Positions 49,612 to 59,605 of a stretch of 64,000 bases of DNA are shown here, one piece after another. Position 1 is the first letter of the stretch, and each line of letters begins with the position of its first letter. The translations under genes were made by a program, and so were the position numbers. A model generated the notes under the pieces. That model did no database searches. It was not told the origin of the DNA and saw only the letters and a list, made by a program, of their open reading frames with translations. Source of the stretch: Micromonospora narathiwatensis (GTDB lineage: Bacteria; Actinomycetota; Actinomycetes; Mycobacteriales; Micromonosporaceae); contig NZ_LT594324.1 of the NCBI RefSeq assembly GCF_900089605.1, positions 6,014,001 to 6,078,000 on the forward strand, given 5' to 3'.

Positions 49612-50538
49612 ATGACCGAGCAGACCGAAACCCGCAGACAGCGGGCCGCCCGCCGGGCCGGGGAGTTCCCGCCCGCCCCCGAGGCGCTGCCCGTCCCCGT
49701 GCTGGACAGCCACACTCACCTCGACATCACCGTGAGCGAATACGGCGTACCTCCGGGCAGCGAGCCGCAGCCGCGTGCGGACGGCGGCGCGAGCGGCGGA
49801 CCCGTCGACGACCCGGTCGCCGTGGCGGTCGCGGTGGCCGCCGCCGTCGGCGTGGACCGGCTGGTCCAGGTCGGCGTGGACGTCGAGTCGTCCCGCTGGG
49901 GCGCCGACGTCGCCGGGCGCCACAGCGCGGTGCTGGCCACCGTGGCGCTGCACCCGAACGAGGCGCCCCGGCTGTCCGACCTGGACGAGGCGCTGCGTGA
50001 GATCGAGTCCCTCGCCGCCCGGGACCGGGTACGCGGGATCGGCGAGACCGGGATGGACTTCTTCCGTACCGGGGACGAGGGGCGGGCCGCGCAGGAGGAG
50101 AGCTTCCGGGCACACATCGCCATCGCCAAGCGGTACGGCAAGGCACTGGTCATCCACGACCGGGACGCGCACGCCGACGTGCTGCGAATCCTCGACGACG
50201 AGGGTGCCCCCGACACCGTCGTCATGCACTGCTTCTCCGGCGACGCCGACTTCGCCCGCGACTGCGTACGCCGGGGCTACCTGCTCAGCTTCGCCGGCAC
50301 GGTCACCTTCGGCAGCGCCGGGACGCTCCGCGAGGCCGCCGTGGTGACCCCGATCGACCAACTGCTGGTGGAGACCGACGCCCCGTACCTGACCCCGATG
50401 CCGCACCGGGGCCGGCCGAACGCGTCGTACCTGATCCCGCTCACCGTCCGGGCCCTGGCCGAGACCACCGGCACCGACCTCGCCACCCTCTGCGCCGCCA
50501 TCTCCGCCACCGGCGACCGCGCCTTCGGCCCCTGGTGA
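49612..50538 (+). CDS. tatD: TatD-family deoxyribonuclease
   Basis: A 308-aa metal-dependent hydrolase of the TatD type (3'-5' DNA/RNA exonuclease in studied members). Motifs are VLDSHTHLDI at the N-terminus, then VATVALHPNEAPRL, IGETGMDFFR with the bridging Glu, LVIHDRDAHADVLRIL, VMHCFSGDADFARDCVRRG and LLVETDAPYLTPMPHRG. The N-terminal ~35 residues are an Arg/Ala-rich extension. In mycobacteria the same position (Rv1008) is followed by rpfB and ksgA. Confidence 0.92.
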   Translation: MTEQTETRRQRAARRAGEFPPAPEALPVPVLDSHTHLDITVSEYGVPPGSEPQPRADGGASGGPVDDPVAVAVAVAAAVGVDRLVQVGVDVESSRWGADVAGRHSAVLATVALHPNEAPRLSDLDEALREIESLAARDRVRGIGETGMDFFRTGDEGRAAQEESFRAHIAIAKRYGKALVIHDRDAHADVLRILDDEGAPDTVVMHCFSGDADFARDCVRRGYLLSFAGTVTFGSAGTLREAAVVTPIDQLLVETDAPYLTPMPHRGRPNASYLIPLTVRALAETTGTDLATLCAAISATGDRAFGPW

Positions 50539-50540
50539 GA

Positions 50541-50585
50541 GGAGGGGCCCTTGTCAACAGACGCCTGTCGACAAGGACCCCCTCC
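50541..50585. terminator. Long imperfect palindrome after tatD
   Basis: Arms of about 20 bp (50541-50560 and 50565-50585; GGAGGGGCCCTTGTC type) with a 4-nt loop, between converging tatD and the sigma-partner gene. I remember similar GGAGGGGCCC-TTGT palindromes as common in Micromonospora. Confidence 0.65.
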
Positions 50586-50592
50586 TTTCCGG

Positions 50593-51789
50593 TCAGACGG
50601 TCTGGCCGCGCACCCGCAACCAGACCACGCCGTCGGCGACGCTGGTGATCACCTCCCGATCGCCGCTGCGCAGGTCGAGTACCTCCACCGCGTGCGGCGG
50701 GGGACCCTGGTAGTGCACCAGCACCGCCCCCTCGGCGAGCGCCGAGACGAGCGACCGGTGCTGGCCCCCGGTCGGGCCGGTCTCGTGGCCGCCGTCCGTC
50801 CGGCCCGGCCGGACGTCCGCGTCCCCGACGGGCAACCGGAACCGGGCGCGGACCGAGCCGTCGGCCAAATCGACGCGGACCAGGTCTCCCGGTGCTGCGA
50901 GCCCGTCCCGCACCCGCATCACCTGGAACAACACGGTCGTTCCGTCGGCGGCGAGCACCGGGCCGCCCGACAGCTCCTCGTCCGGCCCGAACAGGTCGGA
51001 TGTGTCAACCCGGACGGTACGCGTGGCACCAGCGGCGTCGATGATCCGCAAGTCGACCGGTGCGTCGTTCGCCCGTGCCTCGGTGGGCCCGAACACAACT
51101 CCGCCATCCCTGGTCAACCCCGCCAGCGGTCGCTGCTCATCGGCCGGCAGCGTCACCGGCACCTCCCGCGCGTCCGCCGCCGACAGCAGCGCGGTGACGT
51201 CCTCGTCGTCGGCGTCGGCGAGGGCCGCCCAGCGGCTGTCCGCCGACCAGCCAACCACCCGCCGGGTTCCCGTCGGCACTGTCCGGGCGTCCGTGAGGTC
51301 ACGCAGGACGTATCGACCCCCGGCGTCGGGGTAGGACAGCCATCGTCCGTCCGGCGACAGCGTCGGCACCCGGGGCGCCGCCGGCGGCATCGTCTCCGGC
51401 CCGGGAAGCTCGTACTCCCGGCCGTCCTCGGTGATGAGCCGGGGGGCGCAGGGCAGGGCGCACCGCGCGTACAGGACTGAGCCGGCGCCAACGCCCCGGT
51501 TGGTGGGCAACGGCGCGGCCTTCCCGTCGTCCTCGCCCACGGTGGCCGGCAGCCACGGCAGGGAAACGGCCAGCGCGGGGCGGTCGGCGGCGACGATCGG
51601 CACGTCGCCACCGAACGGGGCCGTCGCCGCGACGACCCCGACCACGGCCAACACCCCCGCCAGTGTGGCCACCGGCGCACCCAGCACCACCCGCCGCCGC
51701 CGGCGGGCCGCCCGCAGCACCTGCCCGCCGACGTCGTAGCACGGCACCTCGGCGGCCTTCGTGTGCAACAGCTCCCGCAGCTCGTTCAC
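50593..51789 (-). CDS. Membrane partner of SigE-like factor (pair 2)
   Basis: A 398-aa protein: N-terminal cytoplasmic ~55 residues ([20 protein letters not shown]), one membrane helix (VVLGAPVATLAGVLAVVGVV), then a large extracytoplasmic beta-propeller-like domain (VPTLSPDGRWLSYPDAGGRY, VVGWSADSRWAALADADDED). Its GTG overlaps the sigma stop as GTGA. Layout matches the gene at 18182, so it is the likely anti-sigma or sensor partner. No zinc-binding ZAS motif is visible. Confidence 0.75.
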   Translation of the reverse strand: MNELRELLHTKAAEVPCYDVGGQVLRAARRRRRVVLGAPVATLAGVLAVVGVVAATAPFGGDVPIVAADRPALAVSLPWLPATVGEDDGKAAPLPTNRGVGAGSVLYARCALPCAPRLITEDGREYELPGPETMPPAAPRVPTLSPDGRWLSYPDAGGRYVLRDLTDARTVPTGTRRVVGWSADSRWAALADADDEDVTALLSAADAREVPVTLPADEQRPLAGLTRDGGVVFGPTEARANDAPVDLRIIDAAGATRTVRVDTSDLFGPDEELSGGPVLAADGTTVLFQVMRVRDGLAAPGDLVRVDLADGSVRARFRLPVGDADVRPGRTDGGHETGPTGGQHRSLVSALAEGAVLVHYQGPPPHAVEVLDLRSGDREVITSVADGVVWLRVRGQTV

Positions 51790-52292
51790 GCCACAACCTC
51801 CAGTTCGGCGAGTTCGGGCGCGATGGCACGTAGGCGCGCCAACGCGTGGTGGGTCTGACTCTTCACCGTGCCGACCGAGCAACCGAGCAGGTCAGCGGTC
51901 TCCTGCACCGAGCGGTCCTCGTAGAACCGCAGTACCAGCAGGGCCCGCTGACGGCTGGTCAGCCGGCCCAACGCCTCCCACAGCACCACCCGGCCGACCG
52001 CTTCGGCGGCGTCATCGGGCCGGGTCCGCTCCGGCACTCCCCCGACCGGGTGGATCCTCAACCGGCGCCACCGGCGCCACCGACTGGTGGCCTCGTTCAC
52101 CATCACCCGCCGGACGTAGGCCACCGGATCGTCGTAGCCGGAGACCCGGCGCCAGCGCACCGCGGTCTTCGTCAACGCGGACTGCACCAGGTCCTGGGCG
52201 TCGGCATGATTGCCGGCCAGTAGATAGGCCAGCCGCGACAGCGTCGCCGTGTTGCTTCTGACGAACTCCGACAAGCCTTCGAAGGCATCCAT
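51786..52292 (-). CDS. SigE-family RNA polymerase sigma factor (pair 2)
   Basis: A 168-aa group IV sigma factor, paralogous to 17455. Region 2 is [20 protein letters not shown] with [20 protein letters not shown]; region 4 is [20 protein letters not shown] then [20 protein letters not shown]. It lacks the Pro-rich tail of the paralogue. AAGGAGG precedes the ATG. It lies between tatD and rsmA, where many actinobacteria carry rpfB, so it has replaced or displaced that gene. Confidence 0.9.
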   Translation of the reverse strand: MDAFEGLSEFVRSNTATLSRLAYLLAGNHADAQDLVQSALTKTAVRWRRVSGYDDPVAYVRRVMVNEATSRWRRWRRLRIHPVGGVPERTRPDDAAEAVGRVVLWEALGRLTSRQRALLVLRFYEDRSVQETADLLGCSVGTVKSQTHHALARLRAIAPELAELEVVA

Positions 52293-52324
52293 CAGCGCCT
52301 CCTTTCGGACCTACACACGATCCA

Positions 52325-52340
52325 CAACCCGATCGGGTTG
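52325..52340. promoter_or_regulatory. 16-bp perfect palindrome in sigma/rsmA intergenic region
   Basis: CAACCCGATCGGGTTG is a perfect 16-bp palindrome 33 nt upstream of the sigma start and 70 nt upstream of rsmA; CCA and TGG flank it. It could be an operator for either gene. Confidence 0.4.
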
Positions 52341-52409
52341 GTGGGGTGCGCCGCTTTCTGCCCCACCTGGCCCGCCCGACCGGGGTCGCTGGCCGTAGGC
52401 TCTGGTTCC

Positions 52410-53279
52410 GTGACCGGTCTCCTCGGCCCGGCGGAGATCCGGGAACTCGCCGCGCGCCTCGGCGTGACGCCGACCAAGAAGCTCGGCCAGAACTTCGTGC
52501 ACGACCCCAACACGGTCCGCCGGATCGTCGCCAGCGCGGGGCTCGCCCCCGACGACGTGGCGCTGGAGGTCGGCCCTGGGCTCGGCTCGCTCACCCTGGC
52601 CCTGCTCCCGGCCGCCGCGCACGTGCACGCCGTGGAACTCGACCCGACGCTGGCCGCCGCGCTGCCGGAGACCGCCGCCCGGTTCGCCGGCCCGGACGCC
52701 GCCCGGCTCACCGTGCACCCCGCCGACGCGCTGCGGGTCACCGCCGCCGAACTGGCCGACCCGGCGCCCACCGCGCTGGTGGCGAACCTGCCGTACAACG
52801 TGGCCGTGCCGGTGGTGCTGCACCTGCTCGCCGAGCTGCCCACCCTGCGGCACGGCCTGGTGATGGTGCAGAAGGAGGTCGCCGACCGGCTCGTCGCCGG
52901 TCCCGGCTCGAAGGTGTACGGCATCCCCTCGGTCAAGCTCGCCTGGTACGCCCGGTCCCGAGCCGCCGGCAAGGTCCCGCCGAACGTGTTCTGGCCGGTG
53001 CCGAACGTCGACTCCGGGCTGGTCGCCTTCACCCGCCGGGAGCCGCCCCGCGCCGACGTACGCCGGGAGGCGGTCTTCGCGGTGGTGGACGCGGCGTTCG
53101 CGCAGCGCCGCAAGACCCTGCGTGCCGCCCTGGCCGGCTGGGCCGGCGGCGCGGACCGGGCGGCTGCCGCGCTCACCGCCGCCGGCGTCGACCCGGGTGC
53201 CCGTGGCGAGTCGCTGACCGTGGAGCAGTTCGCCGCCGTCGCCGCGTCGGCCCCGACCGCGCCCGGCCCGGCCCAGTAG
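52410..53279 (+). CDS. rsmA: 16S rRNA dimethyladenosine transferase
   Basis: A 289-aa KsgA enzyme that dimethylates A1518 and A1519 of 16S rRNA with SAM. Motifs are [19 protein letters not shown], the SAM motif [15 protein letters not shown] near residue 52, [14 protein letters not shown], the catalytic NLPYNVAVP near 126 and the C-terminal [17 protein letters not shown] lies 8 nt before the GTG start, so the mRNA is probably leaderless. Followed by a small leader ORF and ispE. Confidence 0.95.
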   Translation: MTGLLGPAEIRELAARLGVTPTKKLGQNFVHDPNTVRRIVASAGLAPDDVALEVGPGLGSLTLALLPAAAHVHAVELDPTLAAALPETAARFAGPDAARLTVHPADALRVTAAELADPAPTALVANLPYNVAVPVVLHLLAELPTLRHGLVMVQKEVADRLVAGPGSKVYGIPSVKLAWYARSRAAGKVPPNVFWPVPNVDSGLVAFTRREPPRADVRREAVFAVVDAAFAQRRKTLRAALAGWAGGADRAAAALTAAGVDPGARGESLTVEQFAAVAASAPTAPGPAQ

Positions 53280-53290
53280 GCTGGGCGCCG

Positions 53291-53368
53291 TTGCCCGACC
53301 CCGCCGAGGAGTTGATCGTGGAGAAGCCGTTCGACATCCGCCTGTGCCCGCGGGACATCGTCCCGTGA
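53291..53368 (+). CDS. Small leader ORF coupled to ispE
   Basis: A frame of 25 codons from TTG 53291, or 16 codons from GTG 53318, ending in TGA that overlaps the ispE GTG (GTGA, 53365-53368). Every codon of the longer form ends in G or C. TAGGCT (53277-53282) is 8 nt before the TTG, and GAGGAG (53306-53311) is 6 nt before the GTG. The shorter peptide is VEKPFDIRLCPRDIVP. Either it is a real micro-protein or a device that sets ispE translation. Confidence 0.6.
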   Translation: MPDPAEELIVEKPFDIRLCPRDIVP

Positions 53369-54318
53369 CCGAGGCCTGGCGACCGGACGACGAGGGCGAG
53401 CAGCGGCGCGGGGCCGGCGGGCCGGTCAAGGTCCGGGTGCCCGCCAAGGTCAACCTGCATCTGGGGGTGGGGCCGCTGCGCCGGGACGGCTACCACGAGC
53501 TGAACACCGTCTACCACGCGATCTCCATCTACGACGAGTTGACCGCCCGGCGCGGCGACACCCTCACCCTCACCATGGAGGGCGAGGGCACCGGCGAGCT
53601 GGCCCTCGACGACTCCAACCTGGCGATCCGGGCCGCCCACGCGCTCGCCGGTTACGCCGGTGTCCTGCCACACGCCCGGCTGCACCTGCGCAAGCAGATC
53701 CCCCTCGCCGGCGGGCTGGCCGGCGGCAGCGCCGACGCCGCCGCCGCGTTGGTGGCCTGCGACGCGCTCTGGGGCACCGGACTGTCCCGGGAACAGTTGG
53801 GCGGCATCGCCGCCGATCTCGGCTCCGACGTGCCGTTCCTGATCCATGGGGGCACCGCTCTCGGCACGGGCCGGGGCGAGGCGGTCAGCCCGGTGCTCGC
53901 CCGACCCACGTCCTGGCACTGGGTGGTGGCGGTCGCCGACGGCGGCCTCTCCACCCCGGCCGCATACCGGGAGCTGGACCGGCTCCGCGACGCCGGCGCC
54001 GCCGGGGAGCCGCTGGGCAGCACCGACACGTTGCTCGCCGCGTTGCGCCAGCGCGATCCGCGGGTCCTCGCCGCCGCCCTGGGCAACGACCTCCAGGACG
54101 CCGCGCTGGCCATGCGTCCCGCGCTCGCCGAGACCCTGAAGGCCGGCGAGACGGCCGGCGCGCTCGCCGGCATTGTCTCCGGCTCCGGCCCGACCTGCGT
54201 CTTCCTCGCCACCAACGAGGCGGACGCCGGGCGGATCGCCGCCGAACTGGAGGCCGCCGGGGTGTGCCGGGAGGCCCGGGTCGCCCACGGCCCGGTCGCC
54301 GGCGCCCGCGTCGTCTGA
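53365..54318 (+). CDS. ispE: 4-diphosphocytidyl-2-C-methyl-D-erythritol kinase
   Basis: A 317-aa GHMP kinase of the MEP isoprenoid pathway, phosphorylating CDP-ME with ATP. Signatures are VRVPAKVNLHLGVGPLRRDG at the N-terminus, the ATP loop IPLAGGLAGGSADAAAALVA near residue 112, DLGSDVPFLIHGG and the C-terminal GIVSGSGPTCVFLA. The GTG overlaps the stop of the leader ORF, so translation is coupled. rsmA-ispE adjacency is conserved in actinobacteria. Confidence 0.95.
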   Translation: MTEAWRPDDEGEQRRGAGGPVKVRVPAKVNLHLGVGPLRRDGYHELNTVYHAISIYDELTARRGDTLTLTMEGEGTGELALDDSNLAIRAAHALAGYAGVLPHARLHLRKQIPLAGGLAGGSADAAAALVACDALWGTGLSREQLGGIAADLGSDVPFLIHGGTALGTGRGEAVSPVLARPTSWHWVVAVADGGLSTPAAYRELDRLRDAGAAGEPLGSTDTLLAALRQRDPRVLAAALGNDLQDAALAMRPALAETLKAGETAGALAGIVSGSGPTCVFLATNEADAGRIAAELEAAGVCREARVAHGPVAGARVV

Positions 54319-54434
54319 CCGCCGGGACGCCCGGTCCGGCCGGCCCCGCCCAGCCGGGCTCCGGCCCGTCCAGCCGGTTCCGGCCCGTCCGGCCAGGGGT
54401 CGGCACCCGTCCGGCCCAGCAAGATCGGCTCGGC

Positions 54435-54530
54435 GTCGCCGATGTGGCGGTATCCCGGTGACCTGGATACCGCGAGGTCGGCGATCTGGCGGTATCCCCG
54501 TGAGCCGGACACCGCCAGGCCGGCGATCTG
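54435..54530. repeat. Two-and-a-bit copies of a 42-bp tandem repeat
   Basis: Units 54435-54476 and 54477-54518 match closely, plus a 12-bp partial unit to 54530. The first unit contains inverted arms GCGGTATCC and GGATACCGC (near-perfect in the second), so each copy can fold. It lies in the 369-bp ispE/ABC-F gap (54319-54687), whose first part also has tandem CCGGCCCGTCC-like repeats. No gene is seen there. Confidence 0.8.
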
Positions 54531-54687
54531 CGTGCGGAGCGCCCGGCGGGCGGAACAAACCGGGCGGCGGGGGTCGTTGAGCCGCAACGGGGCCTGACGT
54601 CCGTCGGGCGGATCCGCGTACCCTGAGGGGCCAGGCGTCCCCAGGTGCCACCGGCACCGGGACGCCTTGATCATGAAAGGTGGGGGA

Positions 54688-56487
<1,800 letters not shown>

Positions 56488-56582
56488 CCTCGACCTTGGG
56501 GTGGGGGGTGTGCGGCGTCACAACCCGTCGTGCGGGACAATCGCTGGCGACCCCGCATCCGAACGGTCTTGGAGACGCAGAG

Positions 56583-57038
56583 ATGGCCCACACCCCCGTC
56601 AACCACCCCGCGCGGCCGGTCTACCGGGCGATCGGCGGGCTCGTTGGTCTGTACTTCGTCCTCTTCGGCGTGATCGGCCTCATCGCGAGCGCCGGTAACG
56701 ACGTGCTCGCCCAGGACGACACGAAGGCCCTCGGCCAGGGCACCAACCTCGGCTTCTCGCTGCTCTCGATCGTGCTCGGGGCCGTGATCCTGCTCGGCGT
56801 CGTGATCGGCCGCAACCTCGACGTCGCCATCAACCAGTGGCTCTCCTACGCGCTGATGGCCCTTGGCCTGGCCGAGCTGGCCTTCCTGCAGACCGACGCC
56901 AACATCTTCAACTTCTCGATCATGACCGTGGTCGTGGTGCTGACCCTCGCCATGGTGCTCCTGATGGCCGGCATGTACGGCAAGGTCGGCACCGACGAGG
57001 AGAAGGAAGCCTGGCAGAAGGCCCGGCTCGTGCTCTGA
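56583..57038 (+). CDS. DUF4383 membrane protein, copy 1
   Basis: 151 aa with four hydrophobic helices. It starts AHTPVNHPARPVYRAIGGLV, the family hallmark N-H-P-A-R-P, then GTNLGFSLLSIVLGAVILLG, LSYALMALGLAELAFLQTDA and a last helix ending GMYGKVG. Function unknown; common in actinobacteria. Followed by a hairpin terminator and then a paralogue with the same start sequence. Confidence 0.88.
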   Translation: MAHTPVNHPARPVYRAIGGLVGLYFVLFGVIGLIASAGNDVLAQDDTKALGQGTNLGFSLLSIVLGAVILLGVVIGRNLDVAINQWLSYALMALGLAELAFLQTDANIFNFSIMTVVVVLTLAMVLLMAGMYGKVGTDEEKEAWQKARLVL

Positions 57039-57053
57039 CCGCAGTCCTGTCCG

Positions 57054-57077
57054 AAGGCCCGGCTCGTGCCGGGCCTT
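57054..57077 (+). terminator. Hairpin terminator after DUF4383 copy 1
   Basis: AAGGCCCGGC-TCGT-GCCGGGCCTT, perfect 10-bp arms, followed by TGGCGTTTCCGGG. Confidence 0.8.
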
Positions 57078-57151
57078 TGGCGTTTCCGGGTACGCAGCCG
57101 AGTGACACGGAGGACAATCTCCCCGAAACGGTCATTCGGCTGGAGGTCCCC

Positions 57152-57625
57152 ATGGCGCACATCCCGGTGAACCACCCCGCACGGCCGCTCTACCGGGTCC
57201 TGGCCGGACTGATCGGGCTCTACATCCTGACGTTCGGGGTGTACGGGGTCGTCCTCACCTGGGACAGGGGCCTCTTCGGCCGGGGCAGCGACTGGGCGCT
57301 CGGACTCCGGACCAACCTGGCCTTCTCCGTGGTCTCCGTGGTCTTCGGCGCGTTCCTGCTGATCGGGGCGTCCCGGCGCGGCAACCTCGGCCACTACATG
57401 AACCTGACCGCCGGGGCGGTCTTCCTGTTCACCGGCCTGCTCATGATGTCCCTGCTCCAGACGCAGGCGAACTTCCTCAACTTCTCGATGTCCACCGTCA
57501 TCGTGTCGCTGCTGTTCGGGCTGGTCCTGCTCGCCACCGGCCTCTACGACAAGGTCGGTCCCCCCGAGCACGCGACGACGGAACTCGAACGCCGCCTCCA
57601 CCCGGTCGCCGAGCAGCACCGCTGA
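57152..57625 (+). CDS. DUF4383 membrane protein, copy 2
   Basis: 157 aa, clearly paralogous to the preceding gene (AHIPVNHPARPLYRVLAGLI, then RTNLAFSVVSVVFGAFLLIG, LLMMSLLQTQANFLNFSMST). It has its own Shine-Dalgarno sequence GGAGG 6 nt before the ATG and lies beyond a terminator, so it is separately expressed. It ends in a short hydrophilic tail (ERRLHPVAEQHR). Function unknown. Confidence 0.88.
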   Translation: MAHIPVNHPARPLYRVLAGLIGLYILTFGVYGVVLTWDRGLFGRGSDWALGLRTNLAFSVVSVVFGAFLLIGASRRGNLGHYMNLTAGAVFLFTGLLMMSLLQTQANFLNFSMSTVIVSLLFGLVLLATGLYDKVGPPEHATTELERRLHPVAEQHR

Positions 57626-57672
57626 CCCGGCCGCCGCCACACCGTCACTACGCACCCGGCCCGGCCGGATGC

Positions 57673-58413
57673 TCAGCCCGGCTTCCGGAACGTGATCAGG
57701 CCCGGCTTCGCCTCCAGATGCGACAGCCCGTTCCAGGCCAGGTTCACCAGGTGCGCCGCGACAGTCTCCTTCCGCGGCTTGCGTACCTCCAGCCACCAGC
57801 GGCCGGTCAACGCCACCATGCCCACCAGCGCCTGCGAGTACAGCTCGGCCAGCTTCGGGTCGTACCCCCGGCTGGAGAACTCCGCGCCCAGGATGTGCTC
57901 CACCTGGTGCGCCACATCGTTCATCACGCTGCTGAAGTTGCCCGTCGCCGACATCAGCGGAGACTCCCGGACCAGCACCCGGAACCCGCTGGTCTCCTCC
58001 TCGATGTACGTCAGCAGCGTCAACGCCGCCTGCTCCAGCAACTCCCGCGGATGCCCCGCGGTCAGCGCGCTGGTGATCCGGTCCAGCAGCGACCGGACCT
58101 CGCGGTCCACCACCACCGCGTACAGGCCCTCCTTGCCGCCGAAGTGCTCGTACACCACCGGCTTGGAGACCTTGGCCCGGGCGGCCACCTCCTCGATCGA
58201 GGTGGCGTCGAACCCGCGCTCGGCGAAGATCTGTCGGGCGATCGAGATCAGCTGCTCACGGCGCTGCGCCGCGGACATCCGTACCCGGGAAGAGGACTTG
58301 GCCGCCGGGACCGCCCGCCGCCGGGCCTTGCCGGCGTCGTTGCCCGGAACCTCGGCCATCTCGTCCCCTCGCCGGCGCTCGGTGACGCCCTGCCGTGGGA
58401 TCTGCCCGCTCAT
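57673..58413 (-). CDS. TetR-family transcriptional regulator
   Basis: 246 aa from 58413, or 228 from ATG 58359. The DNA-binding region is SAAQRREQLISIARQIFAER then SIEEVAARAKVSKPVVYEHF; the C-terminal part is a TetR ligand domain (VNLAWNGLSHLEAKPGL). The N-terminal extension ends in repeat copy C, whose mini-ORF stop overlaps ATG 58413; GAGGGGA before ATG 58359 suggests the older start. It corresponds in place to Rv1019 of the mycobacterial glmU region. Confidence 0.9.
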   Translation of the reverse strand: MSGQIPRQGVTERRRGDEMAEVPGNDAGKARRRAVPAAKSSSRVRMSAAQRREQLISIARQIFAERGFDATSIEEVAARAKVSKPVVYEHFGGKEGLYAVVVDREVRSLLDRITSALTAGHPRELLEQAALTLLTYIEEETSGFRVLVRESPLMSATGNFSSVMNDVAHQVEHILGAEFSSRGYDPKLAELYSQALVGMVALTGRWWLEVRKPRKETVAAHLVNLAWNGLSHLEAKPGLITFRKPG

Positions 58414-58493
58414 GCCGCCGCCTCGCTTCGCTCGCCGCCGTCATGAGGCTGCCCAGCGCTGCACTGATGATTCGCTCGCTGACGCTCGCTCAT
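58410..58493 (-). repeat. Dispersed mini-ORF repeat, copy C
   Basis: Minus-strand copy matching copy A (14194-14277) at about 71 of 80 positions. It has a 27-codon open frame starting M-S-E-R-Q-R-A-N-H-Q, with GAGG 7 nt before its ATG (58493), and ends in TGA overlapping ATG 58413 of the TetR gene (ATGA). Confidence 0.75.
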
Positions 58494-58624
58494 CGGGATG
58501 CCTCGCCGGTCCGTGGCCCGGCCGGGTCGCCAGCCGGGCGGCGCTGAAGCTCGGTCACCCGGCCATCCTGCCAGGCCGCCGCACGGTTGGCTGGCCGATC
58601 ACCGCCGCGCCCCCGGGCGACCGG

Positions 58625-59605
58625 TCACCGATGCGGCTCCGTCGGCGTGCCCTGGGCCTGCCCCGAGTCCACCAGCTTCGCGGTGATCCGCTCCGGTTTC
58701 GGCCACCGGACCGCCCACACCGCGCCGGTCCGCTCCAGCAGCCAGATCACCCGCGCCGACGGGTCGAACTGACCCCGCAGCACCCCGTGCCGCGCGCTGG
58801 TCGGCTCGGCGTGGTGCAGGTTGTGCCAGCTCTCTCCGAACGACAGCAGCGCCAGCGGCCAGAAGTTCGCGGCCCGGTCGCCCTGGCGTACCGCGAACGG
58901 ACGCTCCCCGTAGACGTGGCAGACCGAGTTGATCGCCCAGGTGACGTGATGCAGCAGCGCGATCCGGACCAGCCCGCCCCAGAAGAACGCGGTCAGCACA
59001 CCCTGCCATGATCCGGTGAGCAGCCCGCCCATCGCCGCCGGCCCGAGCAACGAGACCAGCACCAGCATCGGGAAGATCCGGTCGACCCGGCGGATGGCCG
59101 GATCGGCGAGCAGGTCCGGGGCGAAGCGCTCCCGGTTGGACAACTCCCGGTTGAACAGCCAGCCCACGTGCGCGTGGAACATCCCGCGGGTCAGCCCGCG
59201 TACGCTCTCCCCGAACCGCCACGGCGAGTGCGGGTCGCCCTCCAGGTCGGAGAAGGCGTGGTGCCGGCGGTGGTCGGCCACCCACTGGATGACCTCGCCC
59301 TGCACCGCGAACGAACCGGCCACCGCGAGCGACATCCGCAGCCCGGGCTTCGCCTTGAACGAGCCGTGGGTGAAGTAGCGGTGGTAGCCGACGGTGACGC
59401 CGAGGCCGGAGAGCATGTACCAGAAGACGGCCACGCCGATGTCGCTCCAGGCCAGCCAGCCGCCCCAGGCCACGGGGACGGCGGCGAGCAGGGCGACGAA
59501 CGGGATGACCACGAAGGCCCAGAGTGCGATCAGGATGCCCCGGGACTGGTGACCCTGGGTCAGTGGCTTGGGTCCGGTGTTCGGGTCGGTCAGGGCGGTC
59601 GCCAT
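58625..59605 (-). CDS. Acyl-CoA (stearoyl-type) fatty acid desaturase
   Basis: A 326-aa membrane desaturase. The three His boxes are present: HRYFTH (near residue 74), HRRHH (near 109) and HNLHH (near 258, in FGESWHNLHHAEPTSARHG). Several hydrophobic segments lie between them (WAFVVIPFVALLAAVPVAW, RIFPMLVLVSLLGPAAMGGL). It introduces a cis double bond, probably at position 9, into acyl-CoA or phospholipid acyl chains with O2. GGAGG precedes the ATG. A 28-bp palindrome sits 18 nt upstream. Confidence 0.9.
   Translation of the reverse strand: MATALTDPNTGPKPLTQGHQSRGILIALWAFVVIPFVALLAAVPVAWGGWLAWSDIGVAVFWYMLSGLGVTVGYHRYFTHGSFKAKPGLRMSLAVAGSFAVQGEVIQWVADHRRHHAFSDLEGDPHSPWRFGESVRGLTRGMFHAHVGWLFNRELSNRERFAPDLLADPAIRRVDRIFPMLVLVSLLGPAAMGGLLTGSWQGVLTAFFWGGLVRIALLHHVTWAINSVCHVYGERPFAVRQGDRAANFWPLALLSFGESWHNLHHAEPTSARHGVLRGQFDPSARVIWLLERTGAVWAVRWPKPERITAKLVDSGQAQGTPTEPHR

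Noticed and set aside
54319..54687. CRISPR array from the 42-bp repeats
   Set aside because: Repeats are directly adjacent without spacers, and there are no cas genes.
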